64,000 nucleotides of DNA from Noviherbaspirillum sp. L7-7A (GTDB lineage: Bacteria; Pseudomonadota; Gammaproteobacteria; Burkholderiales; Burkholderiaceae_D). The translations under genes and the position numbers were made by a program. The notes below the pieces were generated by a model that was not told the DNA's origin, did not search any database, and saw only the letters and a program-made list of their open reading frames with translations. The stretch spans positions 1,550,001 through 1,614,000 of the forward strand of contig NZ_JAHQRJ010000001.1 in the NCBI RefSeq assembly GCF_019052805.1. The letters are read 5' to 3'. Numbering within the stretch: the first letter of the stretch is position 1; the number at the start of each line of letters is the position of its first letter. Shown piece by piece: positions 8,443-17,221 of this stretch.

Positions 8443-9222
8443 ATGACCGCTGAACTCAAGGCTTCCCGACAGGACGCCACGCTGATTCTCACCCTGTCCA
8501 ATCCGGGTGCGAAAAACGCCCTGCACCCCGACATGTATGCCGCCGCCGTGGAATCGCTGGCCACCGTGGAGCGTGACAGCTCGATACGCGCGGTGGTGCT
8601 GACCGGCGCCGACAACTTCTTCTGCGCCGGCGGCAACCTGAACCGGTTGCTGGAAAACCGCGGCAAGGACAAGACCGTGCAGGCCGACTCCATCGACCAG
8701 CTCAACGGCTGGACCGATGCGATACGCAACTGCCCCAAGCCGGTGATCGCGGCCGTGGATGGCGCCGCGGCAGGCGCCGGCTTTTCGCTCGCGCTGGCAT
8801 GCGACCTGATCGTCGCCGGCGCGTCGGCCAAGTTCGTGATGGCTTATGTGAAGGTCGGGCTGACGCCGGACGGCGGCGGCTCGTGGTTCCTGTCGCATGC
8901 GCTGCCGCGCCAGCTCGCCACCGAGATCATGATCGAGGGCAAGCCGGTGGCTGCAGGCCGCCTGCATGAACTCGGCGTGGTCAACCGCGTGGTGGCGGAC
9001 GGCACCGCGCTGGAGCAGGCGCTGGCATGGGCCGAAGAACTGGCCGCCCTGTCGCCCAATGCCACCGGACGCATCAAGACCCTGGCGCGCGACGCCTGCG
9101 ACAATACCCTGGACGAGCACTTCAAGGCCGAGAAGCACAACTTCGTCGAAAGCCTGCATCACCGCGATGCGCAGGAAGGCATCAGCGCCTTTCTGGAAAA
9201 GCGCAAGCCGCAGTACAAATAA
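8443..9222 (+). CDS. Enoyl-CoA hydratase/isomerase (crotonase) family protein
   Basis: A 259-residue crotonase-fold enzyme. The oxyanion-hole segments are FFCAGGNLNRL and AAVDGAAAGAGFSLALACDLIVA; the CoA-binding and active-site loop is KVGLTPDGGGSWFL. The general-acid position here is occupied by Asp/Gly rather than the classical hydratase Glu pair, so an isomerase- or hydrolase-type reaction (for example the oxepin-CoA hydrolase-like group) is possible. I chose the ATG at 8443 because it gives the usual short N-terminus; an in-frame ATG at 8410 exists. A histidine phosphatase gene follows 9 bases downstream and the acyl-CoA gene cluster continues, pointing to fatty or aromatic acyl-CoA breakdown. 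Confidence 0.88.
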   Translation: MTAELKASRQDATLILTLSNPGAKNALHPDMYAAAVESLATVERDSSIRAVVLTGADNFFCAGGNLNRLLENRGKDKTVQADSIDQLNGWTDAIRNCPKPVIAAVDGAAAGAGFSLALACDLIVAGASAKFVMAYVKVGLTPDGGGSWFLSHALPRQLATEIMIEGKPVAAGRLHELGVVNRVVADGTALEQALAWAEELAALSPNATGRIKTLARDACDNTLDEHFKAEKHNFVESLHHRDAQEGISAFLEKRKPQYK

Positions 9223-9231
9223 ACGCACACC

Positions 9232-9933
9232 ATGACGACAGCAAAGCGACGCCGCATCTACCTGATGCGGCACGGGAACGTGACCTATTTCGACGATGCG
9301 GGCAAGCCTTATCTGCCCGAAGCGGTGCCATTGAATGAACAGGGCCGCGCGCAGGCCGAAGCGGCCGGAAGGGTGTTCGCAAGCGATGGCGTGCGCTTCG
9401 ATCGCGTGATCGTGTCCGGCCTGCCGCGCACGGTGGAAACGGCACAGGGCGTGCTGGCCCAGACCGGGCAGGACATTGCGCTTGAAATCTGGCCCGAGCT
9501 GGTGGAGATCCGCGGCGGCAAGCTGGCATCGATTGCCGACGCCGACCTGCAGGAAGCATTCACCGGCGCATTCGAAGGCGTGGTGCCGGAGCACAGGCGC
9601 TTCCTGAACGGCGAATCCATCGGCGAGCTGATGGACCGGGTGCATCCGGCGCTGGAACGGCTGCGCCAGGACAGCGACTGGGACACGGCACTGATGGTGC
9701 TGCATGGCGGCGTCAACCGCGCCATCCTGTCGCTGGCGCTCACCGGCGAGCGCCTGTTCCTTGGCAACCTTGCGCAGACCGCAGGCTGCATCAACGCGCT
9801 GGACGTGGGCACGCATGCAAAGGACTGGGTGGTGCGCTTCGTCAACTACGCCGCACCTGCCGTGCTGCAGGACGACACCCGCAGCACCACGATGGAAATT
9901 CTGCTCGAACAATACCGCAAGTCACGACGCTAA
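9232..9933 (+). CDS. Histidine phosphatase (phosphoglycerate-mutase-like) family protein
   Basis: A 233-residue histidine phosphatase. The RHG box (YLMRHGNVTY) near residue 12 provides the phospho-accepting histidine. The second conserved histidine is in MVLHGGVNRAIL, and SGLPRTVETAQ supplies the partner arginine. The substrate is unknown. Its place between an enoyl-CoA hydratase and the kinase/acyl-CoA dehydrogenase pair suggests it could act on a phosphorylated metabolite of that pathway, but this is inference from gene order only. Confidence 0.85.
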   Translation: MTTAKRRRIYLMRHGNVTYFDDAGKPYLPEAVPLNEQGRAQAEAAGRVFASDGVRFDRVIVSGLPRTVETAQGVLAQTGQDIALEIWPELVEIRGGKLASIADADLQEAFTGAFEGVVPEHRRFLNGESIGELMDRVHPALERLRQDSDWDTALMVLHGGVNRAILSLALTGERLFLGNLAQTAGCINALDVGTHAKDWVVRFVNYAAPAVLQDDTRSTTMEILLEQYRKSRR

Positions 9934-9961
9934 ACCCCGCGGCAAAAACGTCGTCCGATTA

Positions 9962-9973
9962 GTACGATCGTAC
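9962..9973. promoter_or_regulatory. Perfect 12-bp palindrome, candidate regulator operator
   Basis: GTACGATCGTAC is a perfect palindrome with GAT repeats on its flanks. It sits 58 bases before the phosphotransferase start in the gap after the phosphatase gene, beside a TATGCGGTAGAAT stretch that may hold a -10 box. Size and symmetry suit a TetR-type operator for the kinase/ACAD operon; no regulator gene is adjacent. Confidence 0.45.
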
Positions 9974-10031
9974 GATTTTATGCGGTAGAATGCCCCGACA
10001 ACAAGATTCCGACTCACATGTGGGAGACACG

Positions 10032-11096
10032 ATGTACGAAGAATTCATGGGCACCAAGCCGGTGTCGGATCGCCAGAAATTTGATGTCGACGCGCTGCAG
10101 GCGTACATGCAGCAGCACGTGGAAGGCTACCCGGGACAGCTGAACGTCGAGCAGTTCAAGGGCGGCCAATCCAACCCCACCTTCAAGCTCACCGCAGACG
10201 GCCGCAGCTATGTATTGCGCACTAAGCCGGGCCCGGCCGCCAAGCTGCTGCCATCGGCCCATGCGATCGACCGCGAGTTCCGCGTGATGAATGCACTGAA
10301 CCGGGCCGGCTTCCCGGCGCCGCGCCAGTATGCGCTGTGCACCGACGAATCTGTGATCGGCCGCGCCTTCTACGTGATGGACTTCGTACAGGGCCGCGTG
10401 CTGTGGGACCAGTCCATGCCGGGCATGAGCAACGAGGAACGCGCTGCCTACTACGACGAGATGAATCGCGTGATCGCGCAGCTGCACACCATCGACTACA
10501 AGGCCATCGGCCTGGAAAGCTTCGGCAAGCCGGGCAACTACTTTTCCCGCCAGATCGACCGCTGGACCAAGCAGTACAAGGCTTCCGAGACCGAGAAGAT
10601 CGAGGCCATGGACAAGCTCATCGAATGGCTGCCGGCCCATATCCCACCGGGCGACGAGACCAGCATCGTGCATGGCGACTACCGCCTGGACAACATGATC
10701 TTCCATCCCACGGAACCGAAGATTCTCGCGGTGCTGGACTGGGAGCTGTCGACGCTGGGCCATCCGCTGGCCGACTTTTCCTATCACCTGATGAGCTGGC
10801 ATATCGCGCCCGGCCAGTTCCGCGGCATCGGCGGCCTGGACCACAAGGCGCTCGGCATTCCCAGCGAGGAAGAGTACATCGCGAAGTACTGCGAACGCAC
10901 CGGCCGCACGATCAGGCGCGAGGACTTCACCTTCTACCTGGCCTACAACATGTTCCGCATGGCCGGCATCCTGCAGGGCATCATGAAGCGCTATGTCGAC
11001 GGCACCGCCTCGAGCGAGCAGGCGCTGAAGGCAGGCCAGGCCACGCGCCCGATGGCCGAGATGGGCTGGGAATACGCTTCCGGCGCCCGTTCCTGA
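10032..11096 (+). CDS. Aminoglycoside-phosphotransferase-fold kinase, ACAD10/11 N-domain-like
   Basis: A 354-residue APH/choline-kinase-fold protein. It has the nucleotide-binding [10 protein letters not shown] near residue 44, the Brenner-type catalytic loop HGDYRLDN at 214-221, and the metal-binding DWE at 236-238 followed by [12 protein letters not shown]. These motifs match the kinase part of ACAD10/ACAD11 and the bacterial LvaA-like kinases, which phosphorylate the 4-hydroxy group of 4-hydroxyacyl-CoA. I start at 10032, where a GGAGA ribosome-binding site lies 6 bases upstream, rather than at the in-frame ATG at 9990. The acyl-CoA dehydrogenase partner begins 25 bases after its stop, so the two are probably co-transcribed. 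The assignment to 4-hydroxyacyl-CoA is inference. Confidence 0.88.
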   Translation: MYEEFMGTKPVSDRQKFDVDALQAYMQQHVEGYPGQLNVEQFKGGQSNPTFKLTADGRSYVLRTKPGPAAKLLPSAHAIDREFRVMNALNRAGFPAPRQYALCTDESVIGRAFYVMDFVQGRVLWDQSMPGMSNEERAAYYDEMNRVIAQLHTIDYKAIGLESFGKPGNYFSRQIDRWTKQYKASETEKIEAMDKLIEWLPAHIPPGDETSIVHGDYRLDNMIFHPTEPKILAVLDWELSTLGHPLADFSYHLMSWHIAPGQFRGIGGLDHKALGIPSEEEYIAKYCERTGRTIRREDFTFYLAYNMFRMAGILQGIMKRYVDGTASSEQALKAGQATRPMAEMGWEYASGARS

Positions 11097-11121
11097 AACA
11101 ACAATTCAACGAGGAGATGAC

Positions 11122-12384
<1,263 letters not shown>

Positions 12385-12429
12385 GCGGAGGCCACCACCG
12401 GGGCCGGACCATGCGCGACCGGTGCGTAC

Positions 12430-12466
12430 CGTAGGGTGGAATACCCCGAAGGGGCATTCCACCGTA
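12430..12466 (+). repeat. REP-like palindrome, copy 1 (GTAGGGTGGAAT type)
   Basis: The element reads GTAGGGTGGAAT, then a CCCC-GAA-GGGG core, then ATTCCACC, forming one stem with a GAA loop and an A/C mismatch. The 19-base core at 12440-12458 recurs exactly, inverted, at 12571-12589. The sequence style is that of the widespread GTAGGGTGG intergenic palindromes of proteobacteria. Confidence 0.65.
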
Positions 12467-12556
12467 TCCCCACCACGGCAGTGCAATCATCTTAGTTTGG
12501 CCGGCCTTATCTTCCTGTTTTTAACGAAAAGAGTATTTTTCGCTTACGTCCCCGTA

Positions 12557-12603
12557 ATGCGGCGACGTGCAATGCCCCTTCGGGGTATTGCATCCTGCGG
12601 ACG
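12557..12603 (-). repeat. REP-like palindrome, copy 2 (inverted)
   Basis: On the minus strand this reads CCGCAGGATGCAAT, the CCCC-GAA-GGGG core, then ATTGCACG. The core is identical to copy 1 but outer stem pairs differ in a compensating way (GGAAT/ATTCC in copy 1, GCAAT/ATTGC here), so the stem rather than the sequence is conserved. With copy 1 it makes a head-to-head doublet. Confidence 0.6.
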
Positions 12604-12671
12604 GTGCGGGGATAGGTGCTGAATCCGCGGCCCCCGCTTATAACCACTTAACGGGTTCGGCCTCTCAATCG

Positions 12672-12697
12672 AAGGCATGCGCAAGCATGCCTTTTTT
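12672..12697 (+). terminator. Intrinsic terminator
   Basis: A 9-bp perfect stem (AAGGCATGC / GCATGCCTT) with a GCAA tetraloop is followed by a T-run. The T-run is on the plus strand only. It lies 75 bases before the yfcG-like gene and far from the ACAD stop, so it ends either a long 3' tail or an unannotated small RNA. Confidence 0.8.
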
Positions 12698-12772
12698 ATA
12701 GCCTGCGCGATGGCGTAAAGTTCTGCATAATCCTGCAGCACCGCACTCTCCGTTCAACCTCAAGGGAAGTTC

Positions 12773-13465
12773 ATGATAGACGTCTATTCCACGGCCACGC
12801 CCAATGGCCACAAGGTTCACATCATGCTGGAAGAAACCGGCCTGCCCTATCGGGTCCATCACATCGATATCGGCGCCGGCGATCAGTTCAAGCCCGAGTT
12901 CCTGGCGATCTCGCCGAACAACAAGATACCGGCCATCGTCGACGCGGACGGCATCGACGGCAAGCCGATGTCCATGTTCGAGTCGGGCGCCATCCTGGTC
13001 TACCTCGCCAGCAAGACCGGCATGTTCCTGGGCCAGACCGACCGCGAGCGTTTCACCACGCTGCAATGGCTGATGTTCCAGATGGGCGGCGTCGGCCCGA
13101 TGCTCGGACAGGCGCATCACTTCCGCATCTATGCGCCGGAAAAGGTCGAGTATGCGATCAACCGCTATACCAATGAAGCCAGGCGACTGTATGGCGTGAT
13201 CGACAAGCAGGTGGCGAAAGAGGGATACCTGGCAGGAAGCGACTACACCATCGCCGACATCGCGACCTTCCCCTGGCTGCGTTCGTGGAAGAACCAGGGC
13301 GTGGACATCGAGGAGTTCCCCAACCTGAAGCGCTGGTTCGACGAGATCGCCGCACGGCCAGCGGTGCAGCGTGGCGTGGAAGTGCTGGCCAACCTGCGCA
13401 AGCAAATCACCGATGACAAGTCGCGTGAGGTGCTGTTCGGCGCCAGCCAGTACGCCAAGCGCTGA
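12773..13465 (+). CDS. yfcG: YfcG-like glutathione transferase / disulfide-bond oxidoreductase
   Basis: A 230-residue Nu-class GST. The N-terminus MIDVYSTATPNGHKV, then FLAISPNNKIPAIVD, FESGAILVYLASKTG, TLQWLMFQMGGVGPMLGQ and the C-terminal SDYTIADIATFPWLRSW match E. coli YfcG closely in order and spacing. YfcG uses glutathione without a catalytic Ser/Cys and has strong disulfide-bond reductase activity. The Thr-Pro-Asn motif at residues 9-11 is the Nu-class glutathione-binding site. A CAAGGGAAG ribosome-binding site precedes the ATG. A strong terminator follows the gene. Confidence 0.9.
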   Translation: MIDVYSTATPNGHKVHIMLEETGLPYRVHHIDIGAGDQFKPEFLAISPNNKIPAIVDADGIDGKPMSMFESGAILVYLASKTGMFLGQTDRERFTTLQWLMFQMGGVGPMLGQAHHFRIYAPEKVEYAINRYTNEARRLYGVIDKQVAKEGYLAGSDYTIADIATFPWLRSWKNQGVDIEEFPNLKRWFDEIAARPAVQRGVEVLANLRKQITDDKSREVLFGASQYAKR

Positions 13466-13517
13466 CGTGCTGATGCAGCGTCACCCCGCTTTACCACCGC
13501 GACGCTGCAAACGAAAG

Positions 13518-13548
13518 AAGGCGCGATGCGTTGACCGCATCGCGCCTT
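13518..13548. terminator. Terminator between convergent yfcG and maoC genes
   Basis: A 13-bp perfect stem (AAGGCGCGATGCG / CGCATCGCGCCTT) with a 5-base loop is followed by TCGCATTTATT on the plus strand. It probably serves yfcG and, less strongly, the minus-strand MaoC gene. Confidence 0.75.
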
Positions 13549-13574
13549 TCGCATTTATTGCTTCGACTGAAGAC

Positions 13575-14030
13575 TCAGGTATAGCGCCGTGAAATCGATT
13601 CGGCCACGCAAACCGGCTTGTCGCCGCCTTCGCGCTCGATCGTCACCTGCCAGGTCACCTGGGCGCCGCCTTCGATGTCTTCGACCGACAGCACGGTGGT
13701 GCGGCTGCGCACCTTGCTGCCCACCGGCACCGGCGCCGGAAAACGGACCTTGTTCAAGCCGTAGTTGACGCCCATCCGCACATCCGTCATGCGCACCGAG
13801 TTCTGCATCAGCATCGGCAGGAGCGACAGCGTCAGAAAGCCATGCGCAATCGGGCCGCCGAACGGCGACTCGCGCTTGCAGCGTTCCACGTCAAGATGAA
13901 TCCATTGATGGTCGCCGGTTGCTTCCGCAAACTGGTTGACCCTTTCCTGAGTGATCTCCACCCAGTCCGATACCGCCACTTCCTGGCCGACCAGCGTTTT
14001 CAGCTCGGCCAGCGTTGCGATTTCACGCAT
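13575..14030 (-). CDS. MaoC-like (R)-specific enoyl-CoA hydratase domain protein
   Basis: A 151-residue single hot-dog-fold MaoC protein. The hydratase motif is visible as ATGDHQWIHLD (catalytic Asp and His region), followed by GPIAHGFLTLSLLP and NYGLNKVRFPAPVPVGSKV. Such proteins hydrate trans-2-enoyl-CoA to the (R)-3-hydroxyacyl-CoA, which can feed beta-oxidation or PHA synthesis. I start at the ATG at 14030, which has a GGAGAC ribosome-binding site; the open frame upstream runs into the second maoC gene without similarity. It is the last gene of a four-gene minus-strand run with two ACADs and another MaoC. Confidence 0.9.
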   Translation of the reverse strand: MREIATLAELKTLVGQEVAVSDWVEITQERVNQFAEATGDHQWIHLDVERCKRESPFGGPIAHGFLTLSLLPMLMQNSVRMTDVRMGVNYGLNKVRFPAPVPVGSKVRSRTTVLSVEDIEGGAQVTWQVTIEREGGDKPVCVAESISRRYT

Positions 14031-14064
14031 GTCGTCTCCATCAGGTTCGTTATTGTTGTGCGCC

Positions 14065-14526
14065 TCAGCCCTGGTCGGGCCGGCGCAGGAACATGCCCAT
14101 GCCCTTGACGGTGGCCACCGTCTCGCCATGCTGGTTCTTCGCTTCCCACATGGTATGCACCACGCCACGGTCCGGCCGGCTCGATGAGGCACGCGCATCA
14201 AGCACGGTGGTGGTCACCGACAGGGTGTCGCCGGCGCGTACCGGCTTGAGCCAGCGGATCTCGTCCACGCCGGGCGAGCCCAGGCTGGCGGCTTCGGACA
14301 GGAAGCCGTCCACCATCATGCGCATCATCATGCTGCAGGTATGCCAGCCACTGGCGATGATGCCGCCAAACATCGACTTCGCAGCCGCTTCCGGGTCCAC
14401 ATGGAACGGCTGCGGGTCGAACTGCCTGGCAAAGGCGATGATCTCATCCTGGTTTACGGTGCGGCTGCCCACCGGGATGGTGCGGCCGGGCTCGAAGTCT
14501 TCGAAATACCATGTCAGATGTGCCAT
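14065..14526 (-). CDS. MaoC family dehydratase
   Basis: A 153-residue MaoC-type hot-dog protein. The catalytic motif region reads ARQFDPQPFHVDPEAA, followed by GIIASGWHTCSMMMRMM and WLKPVRAGDTLSV. It differs clearly from the neighbouring 151-residue MaoC protein, so the two are not a recent duplication; they may act on different chain lengths or form a pair. The ATG at 14526 is preceded by AAAGGA. It sits 24 bases after the acyl-CoA dehydrogenase stop in the same operon and so probably hydrates the enoyl-CoA made by that enzyme. Confidence 0.9.
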   Translation of the reverse strand: MAHLTWYFEDFEPGRTIPVGSRTVNQDEIIAFARQFDPQPFHVDPEAAAKSMFGGIIASGWHTCSMMMRMMVDGFLSEAASLGSPGVDEIRWLKPVRAGDTLSVTTTVLDARASSSRPDRGVVHTMWEAKNQHGETVATVKGMGMFLRRPDQG

Positions 14527-14550
14527 CAGGAGTCCTTTGCCAGGTTGCGA

Positions 14551-15690
14551 TCAGGCCGATTGCGAAAAGCCAGGCTGGGCGACGAAGCGCGCCAGGTGGT
14601 AGTCGGTATCGCCCAGGGTCTGCTCGATCATGGTCAGGCGCTTGAAATGATGCGCCGCCGGCAGTTCATCGGTCACGCCCATGCCGCCATGCAGCTGCAC
14701 CGCCTGCTGGCCGACGAAGCGGGCCGCCTGGCCTACCCGGGCCTTGGCAGCCGACACCGTGCGACGGCGCTCCACCGGATCGCTCGACGCCACCTTGACC
14801 GCGGCCAGCGTCGCCATCGAGCTGGCCTGCTGATACTGCATGAACATCTCGGCCATGCGATGCTGCAGCGCCTGGAATTTACCGATGGGCACGCCAAACT
14901 GCTGGCGGGTCTTCAGGTATTCGAGGGTGGACGCATTCAGCGCTTCCATCGCGCCAATGGCTTCCGCGCACAACAGCGTCACGCCGTAATCGGCAGCCGC
15001 ATCGAGGATCTCCCAGCCTTCGCCGGCAGCGCCCAGCAGCGCCGATGCCGGCAGCTGGACGTTCTCAAAGCGGATATCGGCAGCGCGCTGGCCGTCGATG
15101 GTGCGGTAGTCACGGCGATTGACGCCGGCGGCACTGGCCGGCACCAGGAACAGCGAAATGCCCTTGGTGTCGCGCTGCGCGCCGCTGCTGCGGGCCGAGA
15201 CGATCAGCTGGTCGGCCTGGCCGCCGTGGATCACAACGGTCTTGGTGCCATTGATGACATAGCCATCGCCGCTGGCGGCAGCGGTGGTGGTGATGTCGAA
15301 CAGGTCAAAGCGCGCCTGCTTCTCGCCCAGCGCCGCAGCCAGCTTCAGTTCGCCCGTGGCGACCTGCTCAAGCAGGCTTTCCTGCTTGCCGGCCAGCTTC
15401 AGGAACTGCGCGCCCAGTGCGGTGGCGAGATAGGGCTCGACCACCAGGCCACGGCCGATTTCCTTCATCACCACCATCATGTCGACGGCGGAGCCGTTGA
15501 AGCCGCCCTGCTCTTCCGGCACCGGCAGCGCGGTCATGCCAAGTTCGGCCAGGGTGGTCCATGCATCGGCGGACACGCCGGTGTCGGAGTGAAGGATCTT
15601 CTTGCGGTGCTCGAAGGTGTAGTCCTTTTCCATCCAGCGCCGCAAGGCATCGGAAAACTGCTGCTGTTCCTGCGTAAATTCAAAGTCCAT
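14551..15690 (-). CDS. Acyl-CoA dehydrogenase, smaller subunit of a two-subunit enzyme
   Basis: A 379-residue ACAD. It has the N-terminal helical domain (FTQEQQQFSDALRRWMEKDY), a beta-domain with DGYVINGTKTVVIHGGQAD, and the C-terminal helices RQQFGVPIGKFQALQHRMAEM and LHGGMGVTDELPAAHHFKRL. At the position where the partner carries GHERT, this protein reads AADYGVTL and lacks a glutamate. That suggests it supplies the FAD site but not the base. The pairing resembles pimeloyl-CoA dehydrogenase small/large subunits and the FadE heterotetramers. A GGAGAC ribosome-binding site precedes the ATG; it follows the larger subunit by 9 bases. Confidence 0.9.
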   Translation of the reverse strand: MDFEFTQEQQQFSDALRRWMEKDYTFEHRKKILHSDTGVSADAWTTLAELGMTALPVPEEQGGFNGSAVDMMVVMKEIGRGLVVEPYLATALGAQFLKLAGKQESLLEQVATGELKLAAALGEKQARFDLFDITTTAAASGDGYVINGTKTVVIHGGQADQLIVSARSSGAQRDTKGISLFLVPASAAGVNRRDYRTIDGQRAADIRFENVQLPASALLGAAGEGWEILDAAADYGVTLLCAEAIGAMEALNASTLEYLKTRQQFGVPIGKFQALQHRMAEMFMQYQQASSMATLAAVKVASSDPVERRRTVSAAKARVGQAARFVGQQAVQLHGGMGVTDELPAAHHFKRLTMIEQTLGDTDYHLARFVAQPGFSQSA

Positions 15691-15699
15691 GCTTGTCTC

Positions 15700-16896
15700 C
15701 TACAGTCCGAGGATCATCTGCGTGATGATGTTTTTCTGGATCTCGTTCGATCCGCCATAGATCGATGTCTTGCGGAAGTTGAAGTAGTACGATGCCAGCG
15801 GCGCGGCGTCGTCGTCGCCGAAGACGCTGTGCGCTTCCTGGCCTTCCAGATAGTGGCGGTCGAATGGCAGGCTGTACGGGCCGACGGCTTCCACCATCAG
15901 CTCGGTCAGCATCTGCTGCACTTCGGTGCCCTTGACCTTGAGCATCGAGGCTTCCGGTCCGGGGCCGCGACGCTTGCTGTCCTCGGAAATGACCTTCAGC
16001 ACGGTGACTTCCAGCGCCATGATCTCGATTTCCAGCGTGGCGACCTTGCCGGCAAAGACCGGATCTTCCAGCATCGGCTTGCCGTTCTTCAGATGCTCGG
16101 TGGCGATGCGCTTCAAGAACTGCAGTTCGCGCTTGGCCCGGCCGACGGCGGCGATATTGGTCCGCTCGTGGCCCAGCAGGTACTTGGCGTAGGTCCAGCC
16201 CTTGTTCTCTTCGCCGATCAGGTTTTCGACCGGCACCTTCACGTTGTCGAAGAACACCTCGTTCACTTCGTGGTCTTCGTCCAGCATGATGATGGGGCGC
16301 ACGGTAATGCCCGGCGTCTTCATGTCGATCAGCAGGAAGGAAATGCCTTCCTGCTTGCGGGCGCCGGTGTCGGTGCGCACCAGGCAGAAAATCATGTCGG
16401 CATGCTGGCCCAGCGTGGTCCAGGTCTTCTGGCCATTGACGATGTAATGGTCGCCCTGGCGCTCGGCGCGGGTTTTCAGCGAAGCCAGGTCGGAACCGGC
16501 GCCCGGCTCGGAATAGCCCTGGCACCACCAGTCGTCGCAATTGAGAATGCGCGGCAGGTAATACTTTTTCTGCGCTTCATTGCCGAAGGCCATGATGACA
16601 GGCGCCACCATGTTCACGCCGAAAGGCAGGATGGGCGGCGTACCGGCGCGGGCGCACTCCTCTTCCCAGATATGGCGCTGCACCGCATTCCAGCCCGTGC
16701 CGCCGTATTCCACCGGCCAGCCGGTGCCGACCCAGCCCTGCTTGGCGACGATCTTGTGCCAGCGCACGAAGTCTTCCTTCGACAGGCGCTTGTGATTCAG
16801 CACTTTCTGCTGAAGATCCTTGGGGAGATTGGCGTCGAGATACGCCCTGACCTGATCGCGGAATGCAATGTCTTCCGCACTGTAGTTCAAATCCAT
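15700..16896 (-). CDS. Acyl-CoA dehydrogenase, larger subunit of a two-subunit enzyme
   Basis: A 398-residue ACAD. It shows DIAFRDQVRAYLDANLP at the N-terminus, WCQGYSEPGAGSDLASL and GQKTWTTLGQHADM in the beta-domain, GHERTNIAAVG in the C-terminal domain, and ends SIYGGSNEIQKNI. The classical YEGT glutamate is Gly here, while the glutamate in GHERT is at the alternative catalytic position used by isovaleryl-CoA dehydrogenase-type enzymes. Catalysis is therefore probably in this subunit. I use the ATG at 16896, with GGAGGC 4 bases upstream; an in-frame ATG lies 42 bases earlier. It is the first gene of the minus-strand fatty-acid operon. Confidence 0.9.
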   Translation of the reverse strand: MDLNYSAEDIAFRDQVRAYLDANLPKDLQQKVLNHKRLSKEDFVRWHKIVAKQGWVGTGWPVEYGGTGWNAVQRHIWEEECARAGTPPILPFGVNMVAPVIMAFGNEAQKKYYLPRILNCDDWWCQGYSEPGAGSDLASLKTRAERQGDHYIVNGQKTWTTLGQHADMIFCLVRTDTGARKQEGISFLLIDMKTPGITVRPIIMLDEDHEVNEVFFDNVKVPVENLIGEENKGWTYAKYLLGHERTNIAAVGRAKRELQFLKRIATEHLKNGKPMLEDPVFAGKVATLEIEIMALEVTVLKVISEDSKRRGPGPEASMLKVKGTEVQQMLTELMVEAVGPYSLPFDRHYLEGQEAHSVFGDDDAAPLASYYFNFRKTSIYGGSNEIQKNIITQMILGL

Positions 16897-17221
16897 GCTG
16901 CCTCCGTTATTTTGTTCCTTGCACCGTTTAAAAAGCACGACCGTTCAAAATTATACAGAGGTTTAATCGGAGTGGAAGCAGGAATTTTTCCAGCTGACCG
17001 GCCTTCCCCGCTACGGCTTGCACCACCTCAAGTCAACGCCACGAGAACGACAACCGACTTTCCTGCGCATCGCAACGCAACCCAGGCAGGCTGGCTAGAA
17101 GCGGATTCGGGCCAGAGCAAAAAATGAGGAAATGTATGACTTGCAAGGCCATGACAAACCCGGCGAGCCGCAACTTTGCTAACATCCGGCCTCGGTTTCT
17201 CTTTGGCACCAACCACCACGC
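16897..17221. other. Divergent intergenic region
   Basis: About 325 bases between the divergent ACAD operon and the GT39 gene. It should hold both promoters. I see no hairpin, repeat or small gene that stands out. Confidence 0.5.

Larger units (their letters stand above)
12385..12772. other. Intergenic region with REP-like doublet and orphan terminator
   Basis: These 388 bases hold no credible gene. They contain two related GC-rich palindromes in opposite orientation, a short AT-rich inverted repeat between them (CGAAAA / TTTTCG near 12524-12542), and a clear intrinsic terminator at 12672-12697. The terminator sits almost 300 bases after the preceding stop codon, so a small transcript could start inside the region. 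Confidence 0.6.

Noticed and set aside
12540-12700. 6S RNA or tRNA-like structure
   Set aside because: The central bubble and closing stem of 6S RNA are not evident, and the GGGTTCG stretch has no matching T-stem. Kept only as an unassigned small-RNA candidate.
14341-17127. 928-codon open frame antisense to the MaoC/ACAD operon
   Set aside because: It crosses three separate well-supported genes and has no domain of its own; the minus-strand genes have ribosome-binding sites and complete motifs.
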